Source of the DNA: a virus
Reading direction: 5' to 3' (one strand)
DNA length: 54,179 bases
IMG/VR virus record: IMGVR_UViG_3300030102_004502
Location: 1-54,179 of that record
The notes under the pieces are model-generated. The model was not told where the DNA came from. It searched no databases and saw nothing but the letters and a program-made list of their open reading frames with translations. The position numbers were made by a program, and so were the translations under genes. This document shows, piece after piece, positions 25,361 to 31,802 of the stretch (the stretch's first letter is position 1; each line of letters begins with the position of its first letter).

Positions 25361-25983
25361 CCTAGTGCCTCTGCGACAGCAGGGAATTGTCCCGCAAAAA
25401 TACAGGCACATTCCCTAGCGATCTCCATGTGTTCCTTTTGAGTTCCGTGAGCAGATCTTAAATTTATGTAGTGTATCCAAGACCGACATGACCCTGTCAT
25501 GTAAAGTTTTGTAGGTGTCGCTAGTGGTAAGACAAACCTTGCACACTCCTTCGCAACACCCTCCTCTAGCATCTGATGATACAATGCCTCTGCTGAACTG
25601 AACAAAGTTTTTATCTGCAATTCTAACTTCTGTTTTACAAACTCATCCAAGTCATCAGTAGAGTTCTGACGATTCTTTTCGTCCTGTCTTCTGAGATCTG
25701 GTATAGGAATCTCTCCTAGATGATCAGTGCTTGCATAGCGTTGACTGAACTCTTGGAATGTAAATGATCTATGTCTTAGTATCTGTGCAGCGATAGCACG
25801 AGTTGTCTCTATCTCTAGAGTCATGGTCGCTTGCTCAAATACTGACCAGTGATTGTGCTTGATACAATACTTCAGCAAACCAGCGTACTTCTCGTTCTCC
25901 TGATTGTTAGGGTTAGATACTCTGGCAATGTATGCCATCATCTTCTCAGCATCAGGAGTGATGGTTACTAACTTGACGTTCAT
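25336..25983 (-). CDS. thyX: Flavin-dependent thymidylate synthase ThyX
   Basis: 215 residues. RHRSFTFQEFS (residues 70-80) is the diagnostic ThyX motif RHR-x7-S; SWIHYINLRSAHGTQKE near the end is also typical. It makes dTMP from dUMP using methylene-tetrahydrofolate and FAD, supplying thymidine for phage DNA. A TATAAATA at 26035-26042 lies about 50 nt upstream, inside the preceding small gene. Confidence 0.95.
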   Translation of the reverse strand: MNVKLVTITPDAEKMMAYIARVSNPNNQENEKYAGLLKYCIKHNHWSVFEQATMTLEIETTRAIAAQILRHRSFTFQEFSQRYASTDHLGEIPIPDLRRQDEKNRQNSTDDLDEFVKQKLELQIKTLFSSAEALYHQMLEEGVAKECARFVLPLATPTKLYMTGSCRSWIHYINLRSAHGTQKEHMEIARECACIFAGQFPAVAEALGWEHGSLV

Positions 25984-26132
25984 ATGTCCTCTATTTGATC
26001 ACCATAATCCACTTCAACTGGATCTAGGTCATCATATTTATAGGACTGTTCGTCACTCCATACCTCTGCCTTGAGTGCAGACAGTAGCATTTCTAAGTCA
26101 GTGACGATGACTTTTAGTTTGTCTCTATCCAT
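25980..26132 (-). CDS. 50-residue acidic protein upstream of thyX
   Basis: ATG at 26132, stop at 25980-25982 overlapping the thyX start (ATGA). The first half is helical (LKVIVTDLEMLLSALKAEVW) and the second acidic (DDLDPVEVDYGDQIEDI). Preceded by a terminator/extended -10 junction that would give an almost leaderless mRNA. Unknown function. Confidence 0.6.
   Translation of the reverse strand: MDRDKLKVIVTDLEMLLSALKAEVWSDEQSYKYDDLDPVEVDYGDQIEDI
26035..26042 (-). promoter_or_regulatory. TATAAATA late-promoter match within small gene
   Basis: CCTATAAATATG on the minus strand, encoded by codons for Ser-Tyr-Lys-Tyr of the 50-residue gene. It lies about 52 nt upstream of the thyX ATG. It may be a real late promoter for thyX or a coding coincidence. 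Confidence 0.35.
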
Positions 26133-26138
26133 GGCAAA

Positions 26139-26147
26139 ATTATAGCA
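26139..26147 (-). promoter_or_regulatory. Extended -10 promoter TGC-TATAAT, leaderless type
   Basis: Directly after a T7 terminator tract the minus strand reads ATGCTATAAT, then 6 nt (TTTGCC), then ATG of the 50-residue gene. TG-N-TATAAT is an extended -10. Initiation 6-7 nt downstream would fall on the ATG. Confidence 0.5.
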
Positions 26148-26148
26148 T

Positions 26149-26174
26149 AAAAAAAGGAGGGTGCAATACCCTCC
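26149..26174 (-). terminator. Intrinsic terminator after the DUF4278 gene
   Basis: Minus strand GGAGGGT-ATTGC-ACCCTCC (stem 7 bp, 26156-26174) followed by T7 (26149-26155). Ends transcription of the DUF4278-like gene. Its T-tract abuts the next promoter. Confidence 0.85.
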
Positions 26175-26194
26175 AAATAATATAAGAACAAAGT

Positions 26195-26338
26195 TTAACT
26201 CTTAGATGCAAACTTTCTCTTAACCTTGATACCACGGTACATTAGATCGTGGTTACGGTTCTGGTCTGCTTCTGCAAGTACCTTTGCTTTATACTCGTTA
26301 GCGTCATACTGAACGCCACGGTAAGTGACTGTTGCCAT
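26195..26338 (-). CDS. DUF4278-like small protein
   Basis: 47 residues, ATG at 26338, preceded by a good Shine-Dalgarno sequence (AGGAG, 6-7 nt upstream). VTYRGVQYDANEY near the start and MYRGIKVKRKF near the end carry the YRG motif of DUF4278, a short family in cyanobacteria and their phages. The rest is basic and helical. Function unknown. It is followed directly by a strong terminator. Confidence 0.7.
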   Translation of the reverse strand: MATVTYRGVQYDANEYKAKVLAEADQNRNHDLMYRGIKVKRKFASKS

Positions 26339-26381
26339 TTGTTTTCTCCTGATAGTAGTAGGGATTTTTAGCCCCGTTCCT

Positions 26382-26564
26382 TCAGTCGTCTTTTGCGTCC
26401 TTAGATTTGAAACATACTGGATCAGTATGTGTTACAACAACCCTTGCTATCTCTAATTGCTCAGTTATATCTGGGTTATTTCTTGAAGAGTCTATTAGTT
26501 CAGCAGCAGTCTCACAATCAAGTGGTGCTCCCAACACTATTAAACTAAGAAGAAGTTGATACAT
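26382..26564 (-). CDS. Small secreted or periplasmic protein
   Basis: 60 residues. The start MYQLLLSLIVLGAPLDC is a short signal-like hydrophobic segment; the remainder is acidic and helical with two Cys (DCETAAELIDSSRNNPD, HTDPVCFKSKD) that could form a disulphide. It matches a type of short conserved cyanophage protein of unknown function. It is preceded by a structured leader and a sigma70-like promoter. Confidence 0.6.
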   Translation of the reverse strand: MYQLLLSLIVLGAPLDCETAAELIDSSRNNPDITEQLEIARVVVTHTDPVCFKSKDAKDD

Positions 26565-26625
26565 ATCGAAGGATGAACGAACCCGTTCCGAGTCGGCTTA
26601 CTTGCGTCCCTTGCGGGATGAACGT
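26565..26625 (-). promoter_or_regulatory. Structured 5' leader
   Basis: The expected leader (minus strand) contains CCC-GCAA-GGG, a hairpin with a GNRA tetraloop, then CCGA-C-TCGG, and two copies of GTTCATCC flanking them. No open reading frame and no clear ribosome-binding site precede the ATG at 26564. A regulatory RNA element is possible. Confidence 0.4.
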
Positions 26626-26631
26626 ATGGGT

Positions 26632-26660
26632 ATGCTAACATACCATCCATATTTAGTCAA
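26632..26660 (-). promoter_or_regulatory. Sigma70-like promoter TTGACT-N17-TAGCAT
   Basis: TTGACT (26655-26660) lies in the last codons of the radical SAM gene; TAGCAT (26632-26637) is 17 nt downstream. The -10 box sits within the inverted repeat GGTATG-TTAG-CATACC, which could be an operator. Confidence 0.5.
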
Positions 26661-27783
26661 CCCCTTTAGTATCAACGGATACATTTTTTCTTTTGACACC
26701 ACAGTAATCCGAACATATATGTGGTCTCTTATCCCATGACTCTACAAGTGTACACTGGAATAATGGGGTGTTCAATATCTCTTCAAGTGAATTATGTTTT
26801 AAAGATAAAGATTTCAATCCACCCTGATTCTCTATGAGTGGAATCATACTATCGTAGAACACCTTCTGCATATACTCAGCACCCACACCTTTATTGGGAT
26901 TGTTTATGTCCCTATAGATAGCAGGGGAATCTATATCACCACGGACATAGTAGTCAGGATAGAAGAAGCGTAGTCTACTCTGGTGGAAGCAGCAAGCATG
27001 AACGATACCACGACTGTCTATCCTAAGTTGACCAGGACTCTTTATACCATGACCATACCTACAATCAATTTCTGTGTCCTCTGCTGCGGGTGGCTGCTGG
27101 AACACATGACCATCAACACCCTCTAGTTTATGTACCACTCCCTTGTATTCATATGTAAATGTACCATCTCCCTTACCACTAGCATCATATAGATCGTTTA
27201 CATTAGTATGTCTGAAGTCTTTGAACCCCATCAGTCTACTAAGATTTCTACATCGTTTGATTTGATGTTGGTTGTGTTTGAATACTAGCATCCTCCAGAC
27301 AGCAGGACCTCCTGCCTTTATAAATGCTCTAGCACTGTCTATAACTTTGTTATAATCTACACCTACTCTGTACTGTTGTAGAGTATCTGTCAAACCATCT
27401 ATGGAAAAGATAAGAAAACTATCTCTGTGTGATGATGCCATGAGAGCACCCAGTCTACCCCAGAACTCTTGGTCTCGTGTACCACCATTGGTACTCATCT
27501 GGAAGACTATATTACTGTTAGCATTGAGAGTGTAAGAATATATGTCTAACAAATCCTCATTCAATGATGGTTCACCGAATGATCCTTGAAAATATATCAG
27601 TTCTGTCTTTCTAAGAGTCTCAATAGGAAACCATCTCTTCCAATCAGCGAGTGATATGGAAGAGCGATTCATAGATGGGTCTGGTTTCAAGACCGCTACC
27701 TCATCATTGTATGAGGTCTTATGTCTAGCACATAAAGGACACTTGGAGTTGCAATGATCTGTTAGATCAATTAGGAACTTCAC
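26653..27783 (-). CDS. Radical SAM enzyme C
   Basis: 376 residues. C11-x3-C15-x2-C18 (DHCNSKCPLCARH) binds the radical SAM cluster; FQGSFGEPSLNEDL replaces the usual GGEP motif. The C-terminal half has paired Cys (VHACCFHQS, CTLVESWDKRPHICSDYC) suggesting a SPASM-like auxiliary cluster. It is not closely similar to enzymes A and B. Substrate unknown. The start overlaps its upstream neighbour by 4 nt. Confidence 0.75.
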   Translation of the reverse strand: MKFLIDLTDHCNSKCPLCARHKTSYNDEVAVLKPDPSMNRSSISLADWKRWFPIETLRKTELIYFQGSFGEPSLNEDLLDIYSYTLNANSNIVFQMSTNGGTRDQEFWGRLGALMASSHRDSFLIFSIDGLTDTLQQYRVGVDYNKVIDSARAFIKAGGPAVWRMLVFKHNQHQIKRCRNLSRLMGFKDFRHTNVNDLYDASGKGDGTFTYEYKGVVHKLEGVDGHVFQQPPAAEDTEIDCRYGHGIKSPGQLRIDSRGIVHACCFHQSRLRFFYPDYYVRGDIDSPAIYRDINNPNKGVGAEYMQKVFYDSMIPLIENQGGLKSLSLKHNSLEEILNTPLFQCTLVESWDKRPHICSDYCGVKRKNVSVDTKGVD

Positions 27784-28232
27784 CTATCCTTCCAAACTAT
27801 CTCCGGATATGCTTTCTCTACTACGTTTCTAGTGATACGATACTTGCTTTGTAGTTCTTTATCTTTCACTAGAACTAATACTTCTGCCTCGTCCTTATGT
27901 AATGACTCTAACATCTGGACTAGCATTGTCTCACGTTTCATCTGAGATAGTCTATTGTTACCACCTCTTATAAAATTGTAGAGTGATCTCCACTCATGAA
28001 TCAAACGTGTATGTCCTCCATCAACTCCTATGGGAGCATCATTTGGTTTGTAAGGGACATCTCCCTCAGGAATAGCACTTCTGATTGCTTTATCAAAGTT
28101 CCAAATCAAACATGCTTTTACATCATCTCTCTTGTACTTTGTAAGTACTTCTACTTTTTTCTCAACAGTTTTAGCACCATGAGCTGCTCTGAGTATCTCA
28201 GAAACAAGAGGATTAGGTGGTAGTTTTGCCAT
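27780..28232 (-). CDS. Conserved T4-like cyanophage protein
   Basis: 150 residues. KLPPNPLVSEILRAAHGAK, LIWNFDKAIRSAIPEGDVPY and FIRGGNNRLSQMKRE..MLVQML followed by EAEVLVLVKDK are familiar from a conserved small protein of T4-like marine phages (I recall a DUF6433-type annotation). No catalytic motif stands out; it is helical and basic. Function unknown. Confidence 0.65.
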   Translation of the reverse strand: MAKLPPNPLVSEILRAAHGAKTVEKKVEVLTKYKRDDVKACLIWNFDKAIRSAIPEGDVPYKPNDAPIGVDGGHTRLIHEWRSLYNFIRGGNNRLSQMKRETMLVQMLESLHKDEAEVLVLVKDKELQSKYRITRNVVEKAYPEIVWKDR

Positions 28233-28234
28233 AA

Positions 28235-28465
28235 TTAGTCTTCAAGATCATCTAGTTCGGGTTTGCCATTCTCAAATCGAAAGGCGATCAATTCATCAGC
28301 AATGGGGTTACCATTCTCGTCAAACATCTCAGGATGAGTGTACTGAGGTGTCACGTCATGTATATATGCACGTAACAAGTAACCAATCACAAGAGATACT
28401 CCTATCGCTAGGAGGAGCACAGTCACACTGAGGGCAATGATAACTGCTGTAATGTTTAGATCCAT
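28235..28465 (-). CDS. Small single-pass membrane protein
   Basis: 76 residues: one long transmembrane helix at about 5-33 (TAVIIALSVTVLLLAIGVSL), a short His/Pro-rich region and an acidic cytoplasmic-type tail (PELDDLED). A conserved type in cyanophages; function unknown. It has a 110-nt leader with an inverted repeat and a possible extended -10 at 28511. Confidence 0.6.
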   Translation of the reverse strand: MDLNITAVIIALSVTVLLLAIGVSLVIGYLLRAYIHDVTPQYTHPEMFDENGNPIADELIAFRFENGKPELDDLED

Positions 28466-28474
28466 TTGTTTATG

Positions 28475-28498
28475 TCTCCCTGTGTATATGTAGGGAGA
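28475..28498 (-). promoter_or_regulatory. Leader hairpin before the membrane-protein gene
   Basis: Minus strand TCTCCCT-N10-AGGGAGA, a perfect 7-bp stem ending 9 nt before the ATG at 28465. The purine arm GGGAGA is the only ribosome-binding-like sequence, so folding would hide it. Confidence 0.4.
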
Positions 28499-28510
28499 TT
28501 CTTATACCCC

Positions 28511-28519
28511 ATAATAGCA
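28511..28519 (-). promoter_or_regulatory. Possible extended -10 (TGC-TATTAT)
   Basis: Minus strand TGTGCTATTATGG within the 28466-28576 gap, with no good -35 box. An imperfect inverted repeat (GGTTTTTCTTCTC and GAAGAGAAAAAGAAAACC) just upstream may terminate the glutaredoxin transcript. Confidence 0.3.
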
Positions 28520-28576
28520 CAGAAAATACAGGTTTTCTTTTTCTCTTCCTTGTGAGAAGAAAAACCGACCCTTTGT

Positions 28577-28813
28577 TCAGATCATCTTTAGTCTTTGGAG
28601 ATGATGTAGTGTGTCTTTGCATCCGCCTATGTGTTTGTTATCAATTTGAACTTGTGGAAAGGTAGCACCCTCCTCAAACTCCTCATAAAACTGGCGACGA
28701 GTAAAGTCTTTGTCCAGTTTGTACTCTAGGTATTCTATCTTCACAGCAGCGAAGAGTTGTCTGACTCTTTCGCACCACTGACAGTTATCTCTAGACCATA
28801 GAACTGCTTTCAT
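28577..28813 (-). CDS. nrdC: Glutaredoxin
   Basis: 78 residues. Redox motif CQWC at residues 10-13 (RDNCQWCERV), cis-proline motif TFPQVQID and glutathione-site IGGCKD are all present. The family reduces ribonucleotide reductase and other disulphides; in T4 NrdC serves the phage reductase, hence the symbol. The ATG overlaps the upstream oxygenase stop by 4 nt. Confidence 0.88.
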   Translation of the reverse strand: MKAVLWSRDNCQWCERVRQLFAAVKIEYLEYKLDKDFTRRQFYEEFEEGATFPQVQIDNKHIGGCKDTLHHLQRLKMI

Positions 28814-29400
28814 AAATCTTTCAGTATTTTTGGGTCAATGAATTTACGCTCGAAACGTTTACTCATTTGTACTATGTTTCCTGCAACAACAAACCTGTCA
28901 TTGCCTTCTACCATCTTATCAACACCATGTAGTGCATAGGATGGATAAAATATTATATCATTTGTTCTTTGTGTATCAGGGTATACTTTCTGATCTCCTA
29001 ACATAAAGTAGAAGCACTTTTGTTTCGGAACATCAACGAAATGCACCCATGAAACCAGTTGACTAGGATGTTTATAATGATTATGAACATCAATAATCGC
29101 ACTGAGTTCCCTTGTATATAGTTGACCCCAAATGCTGCTGTAACTGAATATAGATTTACTATTATACACTCCAATTTTTTGTAAAACTTCCTTCAATTTT
29201 GGTATGTAAAGTTGAAGTAGTTCTTTATCTACAAAGTTACCATCCACTGTGTTAGCAGTGTTGTTAGGGTTCCTATGGTAACCTGTGTAATGTTGACCCC
29301 AATCAGGATCACCCTTCAAAAAGTAAGGGTCTCTGTATTTGTTCTTCAAATTTTTGACAGTACTGTCCGTCAGGACAAACTGTTCCGTCCATAATATCAT
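28810..29400 (-). CDS. 2OG-Fe(II) oxygenase-like protein
   Basis: 196 residues. VHNHYKHPSQLVSWVHFVD (H106 or H108), DIIFYPSYALHGVDKM (H158) and NDRFVVAGNIV (R169) reproduce the H...H...R order of small phage 2OG oxygenases, in which the acidic ligand position is variable. Substrate unknown. It is coupled to the glutaredoxin gene. Confidence 0.7.
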   Translation of the reverse strand: MILWTEQFVLTDSTVKNLKNKYRDPYFLKGDPDWGQHYTGYHRNPNNTANTVDGNFVDKELLQLYIPKLKEVLQKIGVYNSKSIFSYSSIWGQLYTRELSAIIDVHNHYKHPSQLVSWVHFVDVPKQKCFYFMLGDQKVYPDTQRTNDIIFYPSYALHGVDKMVEGNDRFVVAGNIVQMSKRFERKFIDPKILKDL

Positions 29401-29417
29401 AACAAAGTTTTATTATC

Positions 29418-29702
29418 TTAGCTCGATGGATAAGAACCAGTGATGGTCTTCTGCTTCTCCATATAATCTCTGTCTGCTAGGACTGCTTTCTTCGCTAACT
29501 CCTGCTTTCTCCAGTAGTCGATCCTCTCATCAAATGCAGTTCTATCAATCTTTTTTAGAATTCTCTCTCTAAATCTCCACTGTGGATTAGACCCTGATGT
29601 ATCAAGAGCAGTAGCATCAGCAGCATCGGAAAGTACACCGTCCTTTTCTTTAAGTGTGTTGCTAACAGAGCTATCAAACTCTGCGTTTCTTGCTATAGGC
29701 AT
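29418..29702 (-). CDS. Unknown small protein
   Basis: 94 residues, polar and helical (RFRERILKKIDRTAFDERID). No recognised domain. It is the first gene after a perfect late promoter at 29727-29734, so it is likely expressed late; a virion or assembly role is possible but unproven. Confidence 0.55.
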   Translation of the reverse strand: MPIARNAEFDSSVSNTLKEKDGVLSDAADATALDTSGSNPQWRFRERILKKIDRTAFDERIDYWRKQELAKKAVLADRDYMEKQKTITGSYPSS

Positions 29703-29725
29703 CTGTTATCTGTGTGTTTCTACAC

Positions 29726-29929
29726 TTATTTATAAGATTTATCATAAGATGGAGGAATGTGATGATCATTCCAGTGCCTGATATTACCACCAACAATAAA
29801 ACAGTTGGTGATTACAAGTTGAACCATGATTAAGGTTCTTATAATACAGATCCAGTTGTCATACTTCTTTGTTGTCTCATCATTGAAAGAACCTAAAGCA
29901 TACTTCCAGACCTTCCAGAACTCTTTCAT
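29726..29929 (-). CDS. Small membrane protein
   Basis: 67 residues with one hydrophobic segment at about 27-48 (ICIIRTLIMVQLVITNCFIVGG) and Trp- and His-containing flanks. Similar short proteins occur in cyanophages; function unknown. The start overlaps the 36-residue gene upstream (ATGA) and its last codons TAT AAA TAA form a late promoter. Confidence 0.6.
   Translation of the reverse strand: MKEFWKVWKYALGSFNDETTKKYDNWICIIRTLIMVQLVITNCFIVGGNIRHWNDHHIPPSYDKSYK
29727..29734 (-). promoter_or_regulatory. T4-type late promoter TATAAATA inside a stop context
   Basis: CTTATAAATAAGTG on the minus strand: codons TAT AAA and stop TAA of the membrane-protein gene. It precedes the 94-residue gene by about 25 nt, as at 21285. 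Confidence 0.65.
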
Positions 29930-30036
29930 CCGTACGTCGCTACGTTGTAGTGCCTACGGACAGGAGGATAAGGATCCTTCTTTACTCTTGCCTTCATGTA
30001 TATGCGAAGGAGTTGTTCGGTAGTTAGTGTCATCAT
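29926..30036 (-). CDS. 36-residue small protein
   Basis: Starts with two ATG codons at 30036 and 30033 and ends at 29926 overlapping the next start (ATGA). The sequence is MTLTTEQLLRIYMKARVKK followed by DPYPPVRRHYNVATYG: a short basic helix and a Pro/Tyr tail. Coding is supported by the overlap and by the promoter-like junction directly upstream (30040-30048). Function unknown. Confidence 0.55.
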   Translation of the reverse strand: MMTLTTEQLLRIYMKARVKKDPYPPVRRHYNVATYG

Positions 30037-30039
30037 GAT

Positions 30040-30048
30040 AATTTAGCA
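30040..30048 (-). promoter_or_regulatory. Extended -10 promoter TGC-TAAATT, leaderless type
   Basis: After T7 of the terminator the minus strand reads ATGCTAAATT, then 6 nt to the ATG at 30033 (3 nt to the one at 30036). Same architecture as at 26139 and 30547. Confidence 0.45.
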
Positions 30049-30049
30049 T

Positions 30050-30075
30050 AAAAAAAGACCCCTGTAAAGAGGTCT
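30050..30075 (-). terminator. Intrinsic terminator
   Basis: Minus strand AGACCTCT-TTAC-AGGGGTCT, an 8-bp stem with one mismatch, followed by T7 (30050-30056). The second arm, T7 and following ATGCTAA are repeated at 30551-30572. Confidence 0.8.
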
Positions 30076-30103
30076 AACATATCGAAGCAATAACAAAAGG
30101 AGA

Positions 30104-30123
30104 GAAGACCCAGAAGGGTCTTC
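30104..30123 (-). terminator. Perfect 8-bp hairpin, possible first terminator
   Basis: Minus strand GAAGACCC-TTCT-GGGTCTTC followed by TCTCCTTTTG. The T-tract is interrupted, so termination would be partial; it may instead stabilise the 3' end of the candidate RNA. Confidence 0.45.
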
Positions 30124-30343
30124 CTATGTTATAACGAAAAGGGGAAGGAAGGATTACTTATCGTACCGACATGAACAGGGAATCGCTAAAGCGAAAATTT
30201 GTACTGCTCAACTCAAGTTCCTCTGGTAAAGGTTCACCTCCTTTAGGGAGGGCGAGTACCACCTCTAACTTGATGCATTACCCCGCCAAATTCCAACAGG
30301 GTTATTCTGCCACTTCCATGAGCGATGATCAGTCACTCATCTT

Positions 30344-30351
30344 TATTTATA
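30344..30351 (-). promoter_or_regulatory. T4-type late promoter TATAAATA
   Basis: ATTATAAATAAAG on the minus strand, 4-11 nt beyond the stop of the 61-residue gene. No clear gene follows before the terminator at 30050. Confidence 0.6.
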
Positions 30352-30354
30352 ATA

Positions 30355-30540
30355 CTACCAGTCTTCTTCCATGTCAAGTGTTTCATCTTTAAAGTTAGCA
30401 TTTGCACAATATCCATGAACATCAATCTCCATTTTATAGTGAGCATGAGTATGAACTACCTGTATAAGAACAAGAGAACCCACCAGTATAAAATTACATA
30501 CAGTCAATGGGTGAGTGATTGCATTGATTATTTTTTTCAT
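30355..30540 (-). CDS. Small membrane protein next to psbA
   Basis: 61 residues: basic start (MKKIINAITHPLT), one transmembrane segment (about 14-32, VCNFILVGSLVLIQVVHTHA), then a His/Asp-containing acidic tail (DMEEDW). It begins 6 nt after an extended -10 box that follows the psbA terminator, so it would be transcribed separately from psbA. Function unknown. Confidence 0.6.
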   Translation of the reverse strand: MKKIINAITHPLTVCNFILVGSLVLIQVVHTHAHYKMEIDVHGYCANANFKDETLDMEEDW

Positions 30541-30546
30541 AGAGAT

Positions 30547-30555
30547 ATATTAGCA
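30547..30555 (-). promoter_or_regulatory. Extended -10 promoter TGC-TAATAT, leaderless type
   Basis: Minus strand T7-ATGCTAATAT, 6 nt (ATCTCT), then ATG of the 61-residue gene. Third example of the terminator/-10/6 nt/ATG arrangement. Confidence 0.5.
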
Positions 30556-30556
30556 T

Positions 30557-30585
30557 AAAAAAAGACCCCTGCAATGCAGAGGTCT
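30557..30585 (-). terminator. psbA intrinsic terminator
   Basis: Minus strand AGACCTCTGC-ATT-GCAGGGGTCT: 9 pairs with one mismatch and a 3-nt loop, followed by T7 (30557-30563). It lies 23 nt beyond the psbA stop. Confidence 0.88.
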
Positions 30586-30607
30586 GATCCATCTCGAACA
30601 AATATAT

Positions 30608-31690
30608 TTATCCGATTGAAGGTGCAACAAGTGCAACAGTTGAAGACTCTGCACATGCTAAGTCTAGTGGGAAGTTGTGTGCATTTCTTTCATGCATTAC
30701 TTCCATACCTAGGTTAGCTCTGTTTAGAACATCTCCCCATGTAGGAACGATCTTTCCGTTAGCATCAACTACAGACTGGTTAAAGTTGAAACCGTTGAGG
30801 TTGAATGCCATTGTACAGATGCCCATAGAGGTCAACCATACGCATACTACTGGGAACACAGCAAGGAAGAAGTGTAAACTTCTTGAGTTATTGAAAGAAG
30901 CATATTGGAATATGAGTCTTCCGAAGTAACCGTGTGCAGCAACGATGTTGTATGTTTCCTCTTCTTGTCCAAATTTATAACCGTAGTTCTGGGACTCAAC
31001 TTCTGTAGTTTCTCTGATAAGAGATGATGTAACTAAAGAACCGTGCATTGCACTAAAGAGTGCTCCCCCAAACATACCTGCTACACCTGCCATGTGGAAA
31101 GGATGCATCAAGATGTTATGCTCAGCTTGGAACACGAACATGAAGTTAAATGTACCACTGATACCTAAAGGCATACCGTCTGAGAATGAACCCTGACCGA
31201 ATGGGTATACAAGGAACACAGCGAAAGCAGCAGATACAGGAGCTGAGTATGCTACGCAGATCCATGGTCTCATACCTAAACGATATGATAGTTCCCACTG
31301 TCTTCCCATGTATGCAGAGATACCAATTAGGAAGTGGAAGATTACCAACTGATAAGGACCACCGTTATACAACCACTCATCTAGAGTAGCAGCTTCCCAT
31401 ATGGGATAGAAGTGTAATCCAATAGCGTTGGATGATGGAACGACAGCACCAGAGATGATGTTGTTACCAAAGAGTAGAGATCCAGCAACTGGTTCTCTGA
31501 TTCCGTCGATGTCGACAGGAGGTGCAGCGATGAATGCTACGATGAAACAAGCAGCAGCAGTTAGTAAGCATGGGATCATTAGAACACCAAACCAACCAAC
31601 GTACAAGCGATTGTCAGTGGAGGTTACCCACTCACAAAACTCGTCCCATCCAGATAGCAAACCACCACGCTTACGTGAAATAGTTGTCAT
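30608..31690 (-). CDS. psbA: Photosystem II D1 protein
   Basis: 360 residues, full length. The first helix region ([17 protein letters not shown]), the [16 protein letters not shown] loop, [12 protein letters not shown] and the oxygen-evolving ligands near the end ([14 protein letters not shown]) are all present, followed by the 16-residue C-terminal extension removed by CtpA. Gln is present in MGRQWELSY at the position called 130, as in the low-light D1:1 form. Phage psbA replaces damaged host D1 so photosynthesis continues during infection. No intron is seen. It has its own promoter (31803-31831) and terminator, isolating it from the neighbours. Confidence 0.98.
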   Translation of the reverse strand: MTTISRKRGGLLSGWDEFCEWVTSTDNRLYVGWFGVLMIPCLLTAAACFIVAFIAAPPVDIDGIREPVAGSLLFGNNIISGAVVPSSNAIGLHFYPIWEAATLDEWLYNGGPYQLVIFHFLIGISAYMGRQWELSYRLGMRPWICVAYSAPVSAAFAVFLVYPFGQGSFSDGMPLGISGTFNFMFVFQAEHNILMHPFHMAGVAGMFGGALFSAMHGSLVTSSLIRETTEVESQNYGYKFGQEEETYNIVAAHGYFGRLIFQYASFNNSRSLHFFLAVFPVVCVWLTSMGICTMAFNLNGFNFNQSVVDANGKIVPTWGDVLNRANLGMEVMHERNAHNFPLDLACAESSTVALVAPSIG

Positions 31691-31796
31691 TTGAAAATGA
31701 GTGCGGGTATATGAAGGGTATAAAAAGACTTGATTTATTCTCCCTATAGGTCTTGGTTTGAGGGGAGCATGATAGGTGAGGAAATCATCACCTGTG
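31691..31796 (-). promoter_or_regulatory. psbA 5' untranslated leader
   Basis: About 105 nt between the predicted start site and the ATG. The minus strand can form AGGTGA-N8-TCACCT and CTCCC...GGGAG pairings, and there is no Shine-Dalgarno sequence before the ATG (CACTCATTTTCAA). Structured leaders (PhotoRC motifs) have been described upstream of psbA in cyanobacteria and marine phages; whether this is one cannot be settled by eye. Confidence 0.45.
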
Positions 31797-31802
31797 TTAT
31801 TT

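Larger units (their letters stand above)
30050..30337 (-). ncRNA. Candidate non-coding late transcript
   Basis: A stretch of about 290 nt on the minus strand lies between a perfect late promoter (30344-30351) and an intrinsic terminator (30050-30075) but holds no convincing gene. Its 5' end folds as ATGAGTGA-CTGATCA-TCGCTCAT (one G-T pair). Near 30230-30250 it has TAAAGGAGGTGA, complementary to the 3' end of 16S rRNA, facing CCTCC five nt upstream, yet no frame longer than 10 codons starts at a fitting distance. TCGC-TTTA-GCGA and the hairpin at 30104-30123 follow. A frame of about 34 codons opening with GTG is the best coding alternative. Confidence 0.4.

Noticed and set aside
30228-30246. 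tRNA T-arm-like sequence AAAGG-TTCACCT-CCTTT on the plus strand
   Set aside because: The loop lacks the invariant A at position 58, and no matching acceptor, D or anticodon arms are present; the same bases read as an anti-16S sequence on the other strand.
30171-30392. Plus-strand frame of 73 codons over the candidate RNA region
   Set aside because: Composition is Ser-rich without a ribosome-binding site or promoter in that direction, and it is antisense to the late promoter and terminator pair on the minus strand.
30355-31690. hli or psbD genes next to psbA, common in cyanophages
   Set aside because: No chlorophyll-binding hli motif and no D2 sequence could be found in any frame around psbA.
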